A DNA stretch of 45,885 nt, taken from assembly GCF_001591625.1 (NCBI RefSeq), contig NZ_BCVG01000022.1, positions 1-45,885 on the forward strand. Reading direction: 5' to 3'. The DNA is from Metabacillus fastidiosus NBRC 101226 (lineage in GTDB: Bacteria; Bacillota; Bacilli; Bacillales; Bacillaceae). Position 1 is the first letter of the stretch, and the number at the start of each line of letters is the position of its first letter. The position numbers and the translations under genes were made by a program. This document shows, piece by piece, positions 33,186-41,205 of the stretch. The notes under the pieces were generated by a model. That model made no database searches and was not told the origin of the DNA. It saw only the letters and a list, made by a program, of their open reading frames with translations.

Positions 33186-33842
33186 TTACCTCTCCCAAAT
33201 CAACGTCATTTGTTGTAAAAGTTCTTCCCATGTTTGCTCTTTTTCTTTGGTTACTTTATCAAGATCAAAGTCCCCATAGTAAACTGCATCAACAGTTTCA
33301 CTATCTATTAACTCTAATCGTTCAGGTCCAATTCTTTTATCCTCTCGTAAAAAGTTACTAGTAGGCGAATGGGCGATTGTTTTAACACAATAAATTAAGC
33401 TGATTTTTTTTACTTCCCCATCTATTTCAACTTCTAAAGGATGTGTCGAATGCGTTCCTGCATGACTTTCTCCAAAATAATTTAAAACAAGCTTTCCATC
33501 TGCCGTTTCTTCAAGCTTAAATAATTCTGCTGTATAAGGAATTGGCTTTGCGTAATAAAATATGAATGAAAATAGTGCAAACCCTATTAATGTGGTCGTT
33601 AAAACAGATCCAAAAATAAGAAGCCATTTTTTGCGATTCCATTGTTTCTTAAGCTGACTGAACAAAGTAGCTTTATTTTCAATTGGTACATAAAGCGTTC
33701 CTTTCATTTTCTCATATTCATCTCTACAATTCTCACATGTAAGTAAATGCTCATTAACTAACAATTTCGTATCATCACTTACTACCTCATCTACATAAAG
33801 TGGCAGCAAATCTTGAATGACTGTACATTTAATATCCTTCAT
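33186..33842 (-). CDS. Anti-sigma factor with zinc-finger domain
   Basis: A 218-residue membrane protein. The cytoplasmic N-terminus has the ZAS motif His32-x3-Cys36-x2-Cys39 (NEHLLTCENC), a membrane helix spans about residues 73-95 (LLIFGSVLTTTLIGFALF), and an external domain of about 120 residues follows, presumably the sensor. It overlaps the end of the sigma gene by 14 bp, so the two are translationally coupled. By analogy with RsiW/RsiX-type proteins it holds the sigma factor at the membrane until a signal arrives. The signal is unknown. Confidence 0.88.
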   Translation of the reverse strand: MKDIKCTVIQDLLPLYVDEVVSDDTKLLVNEHLLTCENCRDEYEKMKGTLYVPIENKATLFSQLKKQWNRKKWLLIFGSVLTTTLIGFALFSFIFYYAKPIPYTAELFKLEETADGKLVLNYFGESHAGTHSTHPLEVEIDGEVKKISLIYCVKTIAHSPTSNFLREDKRIGPERLELIDSETVDAVYYGDFDLDKVTKEKEQTWEELLQQMTLIWER

Positions 33843-34320
33843 CTTGTTTCGCCTCCATATATGCTGTTATTTTCTTCTTTGCACGGTAATACGTTACTCT
33901 AGCCCAGCCATCACTTTTTCCAAATAAATACCCAATTGTCTCAAAAGAAAGCTCACCAAATATTCGAAGGGAGAAAACTTCTTTATATGGCTCTTTCATT
34001 GCGTGTAAAAATCGATGAATCATCAGCGCTCGCTCTTCATTCATTAAATAATCTACAAGTTGGACATCTTTTTGCGCTGAATTTTCTTCAATATTTATCT
34101 CGCGTTGCTCCTTTTTGTATTGTGTAAAATATGTATTTTTAGCGATTGTGAAAAGCCATGCCTTTACATCTTTTTTGCCATCAAATTGATGAAATGATTT
34201 CAGTGCCTTAAAAAATGTCTCTTGTGTAACTTCTTCTGCTATATCCTTGTCAGCTACTAAAGACTTTGTATATAAGTAAACATCATGAAAATACGCTTGA
34301 TAAATTTCCTCAAAGTTCAC
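33829..34320 (-). CDS. ECF-type RNA polymerase sigma factor
   Basis: A 163-residue sigma factor of the extracytoplasmic-function type. Region 2 (about residues 5-72) contains VYLYTKSLVADKDIAEEVTQ, ETFFKALKSF and KAWLFTIAKN; region 4 (about 105-158) has PYKEVFSLRIFGELSFETIG and DGWARVTYYRAKKK. The start at 34320 has GGAGGGGAGAAAGT before it. Its partner is the overlapping anti-sigma gene. ECF genes are commonly autoregulated; I could not define an ECF promoter with confidence upstream. Confidence 0.9.
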   Translation of the reverse strand: MNFEEIYQAYFHDVYLYTKSLVADKDIAEEVTQETFFKALKSFHQFDGKKDVKAWLFTIAKNTYFTQYKKEQREINIEENSAQKDVQLVDYLMNEERALMIHRFLHAMKEPYKEVFSLRIFGELSFETIGYLFGKSDGWARVTYYRAKKKITAYMEAKQDEGY

Positions 34321-34852
34321 TTTCTCCCCTCCTTCACTTAAATAACTAACGAAATAATAAAACGTTACAAGATTTTCAAAAAATAAATAGACATATTCAT
34401 TTTATCTGAATATGCCTAAGTATTAACTAAATATTTATGGTATTAGGATTTAAGCCATCAACAGCTGCTTTTGTTTTTCATTCATATGTAATTTCCCCTC
34501 ATTAAAAATCGGTATAACCCATAATAATTACTACTTCTTTGTTCAACTAACCTGCCCCTTTAGTTGAATAAGATATTAAATTGACTAAATAAAGAATTTA
34601 CACAACTACAATTCACATAATTCACATTATAGGTACTAAAAAAGATCTTCCATCAGAAGATCCTTTTAGTTGTTTATTAAACTAAACATTCTTTAATTTA
34701 ATTTTTTCCCTCTTGCTTTTACAAGGCCCCACCATAACAACCAAGTAACACCCATAAAGATTATATCTATAATCACATTTTAGATACAAAAAGGATCTAC
34801 AATTGAGAAGCTCCTTTTAGTGTTCTATTAAATTAATATATTCATAGCTAAA
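34321..34852. other. Intergenic region with hairpin repeats
   Basis: No gene. It holds the palindrome TTCAACTAACCTGCCCCTTT-AGTTGAA (34544-34570), a near copy of the one at 31984-32012, then two GATCC-type hairpins (AAAAGATCTTCC/AGAAGATCCTTTT near 34643-34668 and AAAAAGGATCTAC.../AAGCTCCTTTT near 34788-34820), like those near 2010, 2445 and 3352. Confidence 0.5.
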
Positions 34853-35119
34853 TTACCTTATCAATTCCTTTCCTGTAATTTTGCCATCTTCAAACGTCCA
34901 AATACGATACTTTTTTTCATCTATTTCAACTATAAAGGTATATTCAGAAAACCATTCTCCCCAATGCCCAATGCTATTTACCGACTCTATCTTTGTTATT
35001 TCAGGATAGTTTTCATTCACTTTCTCTCTTATAGTATCCAACTTGGATTTAGTATATAAGTGAATTGATATGTACACCACAACTACAATAATAACAATTG
35101 AAAACAATGTTTTTTTCAA
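34853..35119 (-). CDS. Small membrane-anchored protein
   Basis: An 88-residue protein with one N-terminal signal anchor (TLFSIVIIVVVVYISIHLY) and an external domain (SKLDTIREKVNENYPEITKI to the C-terminus) with IVEIDEKKYRIWTFEDGKIT. The start is the TTG at 35119 with GGAGGCGGTTTA before it; the longer frame from 35143 overlaps that site. The size and layout resemble YfmQ/YxeA-like small exported proteins but I cannot assign a family. Confidence 0.62.
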   Translation of the reverse strand: MKKTLFSIVIIVVVVYISIHLYTKSKLDTIREKVNENYPEITKIESVNSIGHWGEWFSEYTFIVEIDEKKYRIWTFEDGKITGKELIR

Positions 35120-35390
35120 TAAACCGCCTCCAAATTCAAACAATTATACTGTTTAAAAGTAGGTACTCCATATATATCGGCACATTTTTTCTGAAAATAA
35201 TAATAAGTAAATGAATAGTAAAATTATATTTTTAATGCTATTTTCACTTATTTGGGATCGATAACAGCCTTTTTACATTAAAAAGAGCCTTTTTATACTA
35301 TTTTAAGAGCCGAAAATCAAATTTTAACGATTTCCCTTTCTTTCTATAATTGAGTACATTTAAAGTAATTAATTATAGGAGGCCATACAA

Positions 35391-35540
35391 GTGTGGGAAA
35401 CTCAACTATCTAATGTAGAAATCGAATTACTTTTGAAATTGTATTATGAAAATAGGTTAACGATCTGTGAGATTGAGCGAGTTGTTCCATTTAAAAGAAA
35501 AGTTATAGAGGACACAATAAGAGTTAATAAGAAAAACTAA
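35391..35540 (+). CDS. Small phage peptide, intact copy
   Basis: A 49-residue peptide starting at GTG 35391 behind TAGGAGGCCATACAA. MWETQLSNVEIELLLKLYYE then NRLTICEIERVVPFKRKVIE is helical and strongly charged, with a helix-turn-helix feel (inference). It has a nonsense copy at 15526 and a shortened relative at 27340. It is transcribed against the lysis genes and ends in a terminator (35541-35570), so it may be a lysogeny-phase gene. Confidence 0.6.
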   Translation: MWETQLSNVEIELLLKLYYENRLTICEIERVVPFKRKVIEDTIRVNKKN

Positions 35541-35570
35541 GTCCCTCTCAAGCAAGAAGGGCTTTTATCT
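35541..35570 (+). terminator. Intrinsic terminator
   Basis: AAGTCCCTCTC and GAAGGGCTT pair imperfectly around CAAGCAA, followed by a TTTAT run. Confidence 0.55.
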
Positions 35571-35731
35571 TATTCATAAGAGTGGGAGTGTTATTTATAT
35601 ACCTACATTTCACACTAACTTAAACAAAAAGTAGCCCCTTATTCAATCATAAGGAGCTCAAAGATAGAGGGGAAACTCTATCTTCATCCTTGCCAGTTTT
35701 ATAAGAGTTAATACTTAAGATTTAAAACTTT

Positions 35732-36544
35732 TTATTCTTCCCTAGCATCACCAGCACTGAACATAAAGCCAATTTGTTCGGATCCCATTAGGTGATACTT
35801 TACATTATTTCTGACTGTTTCCTTGTCAATATTTAAAATGTCGACATTTTCATCCATCAATCCTAGATCCTCTAAAACTTTCCCTCTCTCGTCAGCTGAT
35901 AAATCAAGATTGGTTGACGTTATTAACATCCCTATAGTGAGTAATATATCAGTTCCACTCTCTCTCGTTCCATCGCCTCCTGCTAACATTGATACATCTC
36001 TGACACTTCCATCAGCTTTATTAACAGTTATATTAAGCACAATATTTTCAGTTAACTTGACTTGTGCTACATCTTGAACCTCTCCCTTTTCGACTTTTAA
36101 TTCATTAATACGAAAAGAGTCCATTTTGAATTCATCAGTAATTGCGTTAAATCGATCTTTAAGATCATTTGGTTTAAAACCTAGAGTTCCAGGAATCTTT
36201 TGTTTCTCTTCCTCTACTTTGGCTTCAGTTTCCTTCTCTTGTTTTTCTTGCACCTTTTGATCTATAGCTATTTTTTCAGCTTTCTCTTTTTCTAACTCTG
36301 CTTGTTTCTTAACCTCTTCCTTTTTATCTTGTTCCTCTACAATACTTTCTTTTTCATTTTCCTTCGTAGTTGTAGTACCACTAGTCGGTGTTAATATAGC
36401 ACCAATAATTGTCACTATAAGTAAGGCGCCAGCAGTAGCTAGATGCTTTTTAACTTTACCATTCTCTCGAACAGCACTAACAATCGAAAGAATTATGAAT
36501 ACCAAAAAACCAATAAACCCCAAAAATATTAAAAACAATCCCAC
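35732..36544 (-). CDS. Prophage-end membrane protein with coiled coil
   Basis: A 270-residue protein. Two hydrophobic helices at the N-terminus (about residues 2-24 and 36-52) precede a long Lys/Glu-rich coiled coil (about 62-115, EEQDKKEEVKKQAELEKEKA and on), then a globular domain of about 150 residues (GFKPNDLKDRFNAITDEFKM, VQDVAQVKLTENIVLNITVN, TDILLTIGMLITSTN). The globular domain is expected outside the cell. It sits between the small peptide and the endolysin, ends before terminator 36672-36699's partner region, and may be a lysogenic-conversion gene. I do not recognise the domain. Confidence 0.6.
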   Translation of the reverse strand: MGLFLIFLGFIGFLVFIILSIVSAVRENGKVKKHLATAGALLIVTIIGAILTPTSGTTTTKENEKESIVEEQDKKEEVKKQAELEKEKAEKIAIDQKVQEKQEKETEAKVEEEKQKIPGTLGFKPNDLKDRFNAITDEFKMDSFRINELKVEKGEVQDVAQVKLTENIVLNITVNKADGSVRDVSMLAGGDGTRESGTDILLTIGMLITSTNLDLSADERGKVLEDLGLMDENVDILNIDKETVRNNVKYHLMGSEQIGFMFSAGDAREE

Positions 36545-36671
36545 GAAAAATCCTCCCTACTACTTTATAAAGTATATATTATTAAAAATAAAAAGTTCCA
36601 TAATTATCAGAATAACACTAAAAAGTATAATTTTACTATATAAATTCTAATCTATTAGGTTTAAATAAAAT

Positions 36672-36699
36672 AAGCCCCTCTCAATCGAGAAGGGCTTTT
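36672..36699. terminator. Intrinsic terminator near the end of the lysis genes
   Basis: AAGCCCCTCTC and GAGAAGGGCTT pair around AATC, with A- and T-rich sides. It lies just after the amidase stop on the minus strand. Confidence 0.7.
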
Positions 36700-36772
36700 A
36701 AAATAATCAATAAGGGAGAGAGTTAGTTAGTCAGTTATTATCTACCCGTTTTATAAAAGATCAAACAATAAT

Positions 36773-37438
36773 TTATTGCTTAACCTTTAACTTTCCATTT
36801 TCAATTGCATTAACTAATCCATTCATCATTGAAATTAAAGTAATTTCAAAGTCTTTTGTAACTTTATAATCTTTTTGGATAATTCCATAGCTTGCTAAGT
36901 GATCAATCGCATTTTGAGTAGCAATAGACACTTTTACTTGTTCACTCATAGTTTGAACAACTCCCTTCACATTTGGATTCATTTCTTCTAATATATATTG
37001 TTTCAACTTGTTCATATTAAAGTTCTTCCCAGGACATGCTGTTGCATCAAAGTCTCTATGTGGAGCAACATCGTTGATTTGTAACCCTTCTTGTCGTAGT
37101 AATTGAGCAACTAGTTTTGCACCGTCCCGATACTGTGCTTCAGTTGGTACTTGCTTGTCAAAATCACCTTGGAAGCATATACCTAGCGACTGATTATTCA
37201 TACCCATACCTTTACAATGTGCTCCTAAATTCCCGCCACGCCCAAGCTGCACACCTCCGTGTTTCGGGATAAAGTAGCTATATCCTATTCCATTCCAACC
37301 ATTTGATTTTTGATGGTAATTATGAATCTTTTTAATCCCCCATGTTGGATGTGCTGGATGGTGAATAATGATTTTTGTAACTCGTTTCAAAGGTGTTAAT
37401 GCTTTGGAAAATTTTAATCCTACATTTTCAATTTGCAT
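36773..37438 (-). CDS. Prophage endolysin, N-acetylmuramoyl-L-alanine amidase
   Basis: A 221-residue lysin of the Amidase_2 (PGRP/T7 lysozyme-like) type that cleaves the bond between N-acetylmuramic acid and L-alanine. Zinc ligands are visible: His26/His27 in TKIIIHHPAHPTWG, His127 in APHRDFD and Cys135 in TACPGKNF. A C-terminal domain (about residues 150-221, QNAIDHLASYGIIQKDYKVT...) probably binds the wall. I place the start at ATG 37438 behind GAAAGGATGATAAAA. The holin-like gene is immediately upstream. A decayed copy is at 15762-16390. Confidence 0.9.
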   Translation of the reverse strand: MQIENVGLKFSKALTPLKRVTKIIIHHPAHPTWGIKKIHNYHQKSNGWNGIGYSYFIPKHGGVQLGRGGNLGAHCKGMGMNNQSLGICFQGDFDKQVPTEAQYRDGAKLVAQLLRQEGLQINDVAPHRDFDATACPGKNFNMNKLKQYILEEMNPNVKGVVQTMSEQVKVSIATQNAIDHLASYGIIQKDYKVTKDFEITLISMMNGLVNAIENGKLKVKQ

Positions 37439-37482
37439 TTTTATCATCCTTTCAAAATAAAAAGCCACCGATCGGCAGCTTC

Positions 37483-37704
37483 TTATCTATCCTCTACAAT
37501 AATTTGTTTGATCTCAGAAACATCCTTTGATAAAGAAGAGAATGCTTTAGCTTGTTCTTCAATAACTGATTGGTTCTTATCAATAACTTCTTGATATTTG
37601 GTTTCGCGCTCTTTGTTATTTTTCATTGTGGAATAGAGCATCCACACGAAAAGAAGTGCATAACCGCCTTCTTTTAAAAATAAATTTAGAATTTGTTCAT
37701 CCAT
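37483..37704 (-). CDS. Holin-like protein, BhlA/UviB type
   Basis: A 73-residue protein with one N-terminal membrane helix (FLKEGGYALLFVWMLYSTMK) and a charged coiled-coil tail (NNKERETKYQEVIDKNQSVI...). This is the layout of BhlA/UviB holin-like or bacteriocin-release proteins. The FLKEGGYALLF stretch is characteristic. It precedes the endolysin by 44 bp and forms the lysis cassette with it. The ATG at 37704 is preferred. Confidence 0.85.
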   Translation of the reverse strand: MDEQILNLFLKEGGYALLFVWMLYSTMKNNKERETKYQEVIDKNQSVIEEQAKAFSSLSKDVSEIKQIIVEDR

Positions 37705-37731
37705 TCGGATCACCATGCTTTCAATTAAAAT

Positions 37732-37752
37732 AGCCCCGATTGGAATCGGGGC
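37732..37752. terminator. Intrinsic terminator between secreted-protein gene and holin
   Basis: GCCCCGATT-GG-AATCGGGGC with a T-run on the minus strand, ending the gene at 37775-38680. Confidence 0.85.
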
Positions 37753-37774
37753 AAACTAATATTATTGAGCATTC

Positions 37775-38680
37775 TTACTTGTCATACTGAATATAATAAT
37801 CAAAGTTGATATAGTATCCTCCACCAATTAGATACTTTCCATCCTCAAAACCATAAACTCTTATTGTGTTGCCAATAGGAACTTTTTTATACAGTTTCCC
37901 TTTAGTGGAATAAATATTCATTTGCTTATCTACATTATAAATAGATCCTGTATAAAATAATGTATTTTTACTTTTCTTTACATAGTAGCCTCCACCAACA
38001 TCAAATGAATCATTATTTTCTTTAAAGACTTTAAGGCCTTCTCCCTTTTTCAACGTTCTGTGAACCTTACCCTTAGGATTATATAATTTGATATCTTTTT
38101 GTTTAATAAGAACTCTTCCAATATGTGAGTCTTCTATTTTTACTAATTCAGTTATGCCTCCAGCCTTTCCTACAAATAATACTTCACCAGCATTTGGTGC
38201 ATAATAAGAAACCCCTCCTGGTTCAGCAATTTCTACACAATTATAAAAAGTACCAGCAGAAGTCTTAACTGTTTTATTTAAAGAGATTATTTGCTGCATC
38301 TGTCCATGTCCGAAATCCCAAGTATTCTTCTCTACTAATGGCAAACCTAATTGCTTATACCAATACCATTTCCCTTCATAAAAACTTCCCATTTTCAAAC
38401 CATCTTTATCTTGAAAGAAGATACTCTTAATTGACACTATCTCCCCTTCATCTTTAAAAGCCCATATATCTTTTTTATCTGTCTTACCTATAAAACTAGC
38501 AGTTGAATAAAATCTCTTGTTATCATCTCTAGAATAAGAAACATACGTATAAATTTTATTGGTATTCATTAAAAAACTAGGTGGAGATGCACTAGAAGCA
38601 TAACTCGGTGAGACCGGTATAATAACGCTAAGTATCAGAGTAAATAATAGTGCAACCTTCAATATTTTTTTAGTTTTCAA
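37775..38680 (-). CDS. Secreted prophage protein with C-terminal repeats
   Basis: A 301-residue exported protein: signal peptide (about residues 1-28, ending PSYAS), then a first domain related to the other secreted paralogues (SFLMNTNKIYTYVSYSRDDN near the start, KTSAGTFYNCVEIAEPGGVS, YYAPNAGEVLFVG), then two or three copies of a short module (LYNPKGKVHRTLKKGEGLKV..GGGYYVKK; IYSTKGKLYKKVPIGNTIRV..GGGYYIN). The start is TTG at 38680 with AAAAGGAGAATATGTC. No anchor. Located in the prophage lysis region, so likely a lysogenic-conversion gene; function unknown. Confidence 0.7.
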   Translation of the reverse strand: MKTKKILKVALLFTLILSVIIPVSPSYASSASPPSFLMNTNKIYTYVSYSRDDNKRFYSTASFIGKTDKKDIWAFKDEGEIVSIKSIFFQDKDGLKMGSFYEGKWYWYKQLGLPLVEKNTWDFGHGQMQQIISLNKTVKTSAGTFYNCVEIAEPGGVSYYAPNAGEVLFVGKAGGITELVKIEDSHIGRVLIKQKDIKLYNPKGKVHRTLKKGEGLKVFKENNDSFDVGGGYYVKKSKNTLFYTGSIYNVDKQMNIYSTKGKLYKKVPIGNTIRVYGFEDGKYLIGGGYYINFDYYIQYDK

Positions 38681-38853
38681 GACATATTCTCCTTTTAGTA
38701 ATTTTATATCATTCACCCTTATATATTAGCAAAATATCCCTTAATTGTAATTATATCCAGAGAAGATATTAGAAAAATAGCCCCGATCGGTTCGGAGCAA
38801 AACTGAGGTCATGATGTAAAAAGGACATACCAAAAGGTATGTCCCTGTGCAGG

Positions 38854-39393
38854 TCATTTATTTTTTAGTTTTACTAATTCTTGAATATAGCCACTTTTCG
38901 TTTCAATGTATACCAATCCAATTCCTTTAGCATAATAAAATGTTGCATAACCACCTCCATCTACAGCAATACAATTTTTGAAAGTTCCTGCTTTAGTTTT
39001 AATTGTTTTACTTGTAGAAGTTATCTTAATGGTCACCCCATCAGCATCTTTCCATTTGTTACCTTTCTTAACTGGGTAAGGTATGTAATCATACCATAGA
39101 ACATCATCATAATCGCTGTCTTTAGTTCCAATTCTCAACCCATTTTTATCCTCTTCCCATACTTCATAGGTCTCACCAATCAACCATAGATCTCCTTTTT
39201 TATACTTCTTTACATATTTCGCAGTATAAGTTTCATCAGTCCCCTCAGGACCAGAATAGTGATAAGTATAGACTTTTTTCGGATTTAATTTATAACTGGT
39301 GTAACTTGCTGCTTCTGTCGTTGATGTTGAAAAGGATGTAAATACGCTTAAGATAAGTGCAAATGCAAGAACAAACTTAAATAAATTTTTCAA
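38854..39393 (-). CDS. Secreted prophage protein, DUF3108/TapB-like
   Basis: A 179-residue exported protein, signal peptide to about residue 28 (STTEAAS). The mature part follows the same plan as its neighbours: YKLNPKKVYTYHYSGPEGTD, YIPYPVKKGNKWKDADG, KTIKTKAGTFKNCIAVDGGG, YYAKGIGLVYIETK. The AGTFKNC...YYAxGIGLV block suggests a DUF3108/TapB-like beta fold. ATG with GAGAGAGATTT before it. A GGACATACC/GGTATGTCC hairpin follows at 38819-38845. Confidence 0.72.
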   Translation of the reverse strand: MKNLFKFVLAFALILSVFTSFSTSTTEAASYTSYKLNPKKVYTYHYSGPEGTDETYTAKYVKKYKKGDLWLIGETYEVWEEDKNGLRIGTKDSDYDDVLWYDYIPYPVKKGNKWKDADGVTIKITSTSKTIKTKAGTFKNCIAVDGGGYATFYYAKGIGLVYIETKSGYIQELVKLKNK

Positions 39394-39560
39394 ATCTCTC
39401 TCCCTTTAGATAATATTAACTAAATAAGTATATCAAAATATCCCTTAATTGTAATTATTATAGAGAAAAAGACATAAAAATAACACTCTTGGTATGGGAC
39501 ATTACTAAGTTCATAAATGCATAAAAAAGGATATACCTAAAAGGTACATCCTCATGTAGA

Positions 39561-40121
39561 TTATTTATCTTTTAATTCCATTAGTGTAAGACCAGTTATT
39601 GTTTTACCTTTAGTATCCTTATTTTTACGTGTTTGTAAAATCAACCCTACATTAGGAGCATAAAAGGATGTATAGTATCCATACCCTTTTACAGTATCTC
39701 TCATTTCTATTACATTCTTAAAAGTTCCAGCCGGTGTTTTAAGAGTCCAATTTACAGCCCTAATTTCAGTAGTTATATTCCCGTCTTTCCAACTCTTTCC
39801 CTTTTTCACGGGATAAGCTAAGATTTTTTCATCATTAACATATAATCCTTCTTTTGTTTCATGTTCCCCAAAACCAAAACCTTCTAGAACTGAATCTTCA
39901 GGAATAGTGCTCCAGTAATTGTAGCCATCTTCCTTCTTCCAGAATTCCAGAGTGTACGAAGTTGCTGTCTTATCAGAAGCAGCACCTTGTTTGTACGTGT
40001 ACATCTTCTTAGTATTCTTTAAGTAACTAGTTTGTTTTGCCGCTTCTGTTGAATTAGATAAAGGCAATGTAACACTAAGAGCTAGTACAAATACTAAAAA
40101 TAATTTCACAAAGTTTTTCAA
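39561..40121 (-). CDS. Secreted prophage protein, DUF3108/TapB-like
   Basis: A 186-residue exported protein with a 27-residue signal peptide (NSTEAAKQ). It is the close paralogue of the gene at 16567-17127 and a more distant one of 38854-39393 and the first domain of 37775-38680. Shared marks are AYPVKKGKSWKDG and AGTFKNVIEMRD followed by SFYAPNVGLILQ. AAAGGAGAGAGGAACTTT is the ribosome site. Its own hairpin (GGATATACCT/AGGTACATCC) follows at about 39530-39555. Three adjacent paralogues plus one outside point to local expansion. Confidence 0.75.
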   Translation of the reverse strand: MKNFVKLFLVFVLALSVTLPLSNSTEAAKQTSYLKNTKKMYTYKQGAASDKTATSYTLEFWKKEDGYNYWSTIPEDSVLEGFGFGEHETKEGLYVNDEKILAYPVKKGKSWKDGNITTEIRAVNWTLKTPAGTFKNVIEMRDTVKGYGYYTSFYAPNVGLILQTRKNKDTKGKTITGLTLMELKDK

Positions 40122-40382
40122 AGTTCCTCTCTCCTTTTGAAATATTAACCATTATATTTTAACAGAATATTCATGAAATGTATTTATTTATGAATAAAAG
40201 GACATAAAAATAACCATCTCAGTACAGGGCATTTCTAAAGTCATGAAGGCATTAAAAAATACATGTGCTTAAAGTAGTGCATGTGTCATGTTTCTATTTA
40301 TATGTGCTGTAAATCATCTTCCTGATACGAAATAAAAGTGTAAGAAAAAAACCCACCTAGGAAGGTGAGATTTAACTAAAAT

Positions 40383-40967
40383 TCAGTTAGAAGCAGAAAT
40401 AATACTGATATTGTTAGCGCGATAATATCCAACAGGATTCATATCTGTATCTAAAAACACTACTACGATATCATAATTACCTGGTGGCTTAGTAGCTCCT
40501 AGTTGACGATAATACACCTGATCATTAATTGTAGATCCACTAGAAATATTTTTCATAAACTTATAGATTACTTCATTCGAAACATTTGTACTACTCAAGT
40601 AAGAATTTGTTGTTAATTTCGATGCTGTTGCAGGAATGTTGGAATCGATAGAAGTTCTATTGATAGTAATATTGTAGGCTGGGTATTCATCACCTAATAC
40701 TGTTACTCCTCCAGTTACTTCCATCAGCATAGTATTAACATTCTTAACCATATCAGCAATTTCTATAGCAGAATCTAAATCACCATCAATTGCATCGACA
40801 ATAGCAACACGATATGCTCCTAGATTATTAGTATCTACTATAACTCCATTAATTCCAGTAATCGCTATAGCAATATCCGATACATCAATATCACTTGCAT
40901 CACCAGTAGTTTGTACAATATTTTCTATTTTGTTTATAGCCTCTTGCTGTGGTGTTAAGCTATTCTC
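40383..40967 (-). CDS. Start-less exon-like frame B (surface or tail protein C-terminus)
   Basis: A 194-codon open frame with no start codon or ribosome site at its left end. It begins GAG-AAT-AGC directly after a group II intron D6-like end (GGTATAAGAC) and reads ENSLTPQQEAINKIENIVQT, ASDIDVSDIAIAITGINGVI, then the region TMLMEVTGGVTVLGDEYPAY to ANNISIISASN. The inner ATG (40751) is too late to give a full domain. It is a plausible alternative 3' exon: the phase is the same as in exon A (42423). Domain identity is unknown. Confidence 0.6.
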   Translation of the reverse strand, partial: ENSLTPQQEAINKIENIVQTTGDASDIDVSDIAIAITGINGVIVDTNNLGAYRVAIVDAIDGDLDSAIEIADMVKNVNTMLMEVTGGVTVLGDEYPAYNITINRTSIDSNIPATASKLTTNSYLSSTNVSNEVIYKFMKNISSGSTINDQVYYRQLGATKPPGNYDIVVVFLDTDMNPVGYYRANNISIISASN

Positions 40968-41076
40968 GTCTTATACCTTCTCTATCTCTCAGATTTATAA
41001 CGAGCCTTCACCATGCAGGCGACTTTCATCGCACACGGCGATCCGTCAGCAGTAGTTCTCTAAAACTTATTTCCTC
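40968..41076 (-). ncRNA. Group II intron D5-D6 module B
   Basis: Minus strand, 5' to 3': a conserved GAGGAAATAAG (41066-41076), then domain V at 41008-41041. D5 is 34 nt: nine-base lower strand TCGCCGTGT pairing with GCATGGTGA, a two-base bulge CT, a five-pair upper stem GCGAT/GTCGC and a GAAA tetraloop; catalytic triad CGC. A 40-nt D6-like stretch follows and ends GGTATAAGAC, an AY-type 3' end with an A seven bases from the end. Domains I-IV are absent. The upstream gene's terminator is at 41134-41169. Confidence 0.8.
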
Positions 41077-41133
41077 AAAAGAATTATAGTTCATAAGTCC
41101 TAATGATTACAATATATTTTTAAAGACTAAAAT

Positions 41134-41169
41134 AAAAAAACCTCACTAATCGAACAGTGAGGTCAAAAA
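41134..41169 (-). terminator. Intrinsic terminator of the GNAT-like phage gene
   Basis: CCTCACT pairs with AGTGAGG around an eleven-base loop, with a run of seven T on the minus-strand 3' side. Confidence 0.8.
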
Positions 41170-41205
41170 ATGATTGATTAAAACACTTCATCATTTTTAA
41201 AATTT

